NCBI GenBank assembly: GCA_026770585.1
Contig: MU647114.1
Location: 145,793-160,730, forward strand
Direction of reading: 5' to 3'
DNA: 14,938 nt
Origin: Baffinella frigidus
Taxonomy: Eukaryota; Cryptophyceae; Cryptomonadales; Baffinellaceae
The translations under genes and the position numbers were made by a program. Shown here in pieces: positions 14,700 to 14,938 of the stretch (positions are counted from its first letter, which is position 1; each line of letters opens with the position of its first letter). The notes beneath the pieces are model-generated. The model made no database searches and had not been told where the DNA came from. It worked only from the letters and a program-made list of their open reading frames with translations.

Positions 14700-14808
14700 C
14701 GCGGGGAGCCTAGCTCGGTCTCACGAGTTTGGCGAGACAGGGCTCGTTTTAGCTCCACAGTTGAAGGATTTGTATCGCCGCCCAGACTGTCGACTTAAAC
14801 AGAGTCCG
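14700..14808 (+). repeat. Dispersed 36-bp-core element, copy after the PYM-like exon
   Basis: The leader GAGTTTGGCGAGACAGGGCTC (14725-14745) and the core 14760-14794 (GTTGAAGGATTTGTATCG...GTCGAC) match the copies at 9320-9404 and 5950-6030. It starts about 55 bases past the proposed donor, as at the copy following 8928. Confidence 0.65.
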
Positions 14809-14898
14809 TGAGCCCGGCTGGCGCAGAGGTGGGAAGCTCGTTCGCACAGCTGGGAGAGGCGTGCACACATGGCGGCCGTGTTGCTATTGATAATGCTC

Positions 14899-14938
14899 TC
14901 TATCTCTCGCTCGCGCGCGCGCTCTCTCTCTCTCTCTC
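14899..14938. repeat. CT/CG-rich microsatellite at window end
   Basis: CTCTCT and CGCGCG units to the end of the window. Confidence 0.95.

Noticed and set aside
1-14938. CRISPR array, tRNA, rRNA or dinoflagellate spliced-leader gene
   Set aside because: Repeats lack the regular repeat-spacer pattern. No cloverleaf with proper A and B boxes, no rRNA segments and no spliced-leader sequence were seen by eye; a covariance-model scan would be decisive.
1-14938. Retrotransposon or viral polymerase genes
   Set aside because: No frame shows reverse transcriptase, integrase, transposase or capsid motifs.

Overview
The window looks like nuclear DNA of a protist or alga. The readable coding sequence is split by GT-AG introns. 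The intergenic and intronic DNA is full of microsatellites, foldback and hairpin elements, and tracts built from the TTTAGGG / CCCTAAA heptamer, the plant/alga/alveolate telomere type. I saw no dinoflagellate-type spliced leader, rRNA, tRNA, CRISPR or bacterial-style operon. The lineage cannot be fixed by eye; an alga-like eukaryote is the best reading.

Layout. 1-3900 is repeat-rich and apparently non-coding: a 42-base poly-G start, small inverted-repeat elements, a tandem repeat near 1.4-1.7 kb, a 42-bp palindrome at 1883-1924, a large telomere-like tract (2098-2515), and an AT-richer block with heat-shock-element clusters (2534-2914). From 3914 to 6816 on the minus strand I assemble a six-exon gene whose splice phases all agree. 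It encodes a 322-residue protein with an N-terminal membrane segment or signal anchor and an Ala-Pro linker; its function is not recognised. From 7264 to 10653 on the plus strand, divergent from it, is a five-exon gene for a secreted Cys-rich protein of about 236 residues. That protein carries one exact C-x2-M-x2-M-x2-C motif, like algal CTR-type copper-binding (Cys-Met) proteins, and ends in a GPI-anchor-like tail. From 10680 to 13550 come CT/GA and GT microsatellites, a large foldback element (11035-11690) and several hairpins. A WD40-repeat exon lies on the minus strand at 13564-13899. A short plus-strand exon at 14560-14646 resembles the N-terminus of PYM, the Mago-Y14-binding protein of the exon junction complex.

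The most unusual theme is the relation between introns, telomere-like repeats and exon debris. One 91-bp intron (6253-6343) is made almost wholly of telomere-like repeat. All five acceptor regions of the minus-strand gene, and the last acceptor of the plus-strand gene, carry C-rich CCCTAAA-type sequence on the coding strand, so the repeat largely flips strand where transcription flips strand. Decayed copies of exon pieces lie in introns or just outside both genes (4083-4147, 4464-4502, 4661-4693, 5309-5370, 8276-8338, 8539-8632, 9043-9108, 10888-10963). A dispersed element with a 36-bp core (GTTGAC...GTCAAC) sits repeatedly inside introns. Together these suggest an active or recent process that builds introns and duplicates exons using telomere-like DNA. 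All gene models come from reading frames and splice phases only and need transcript data.
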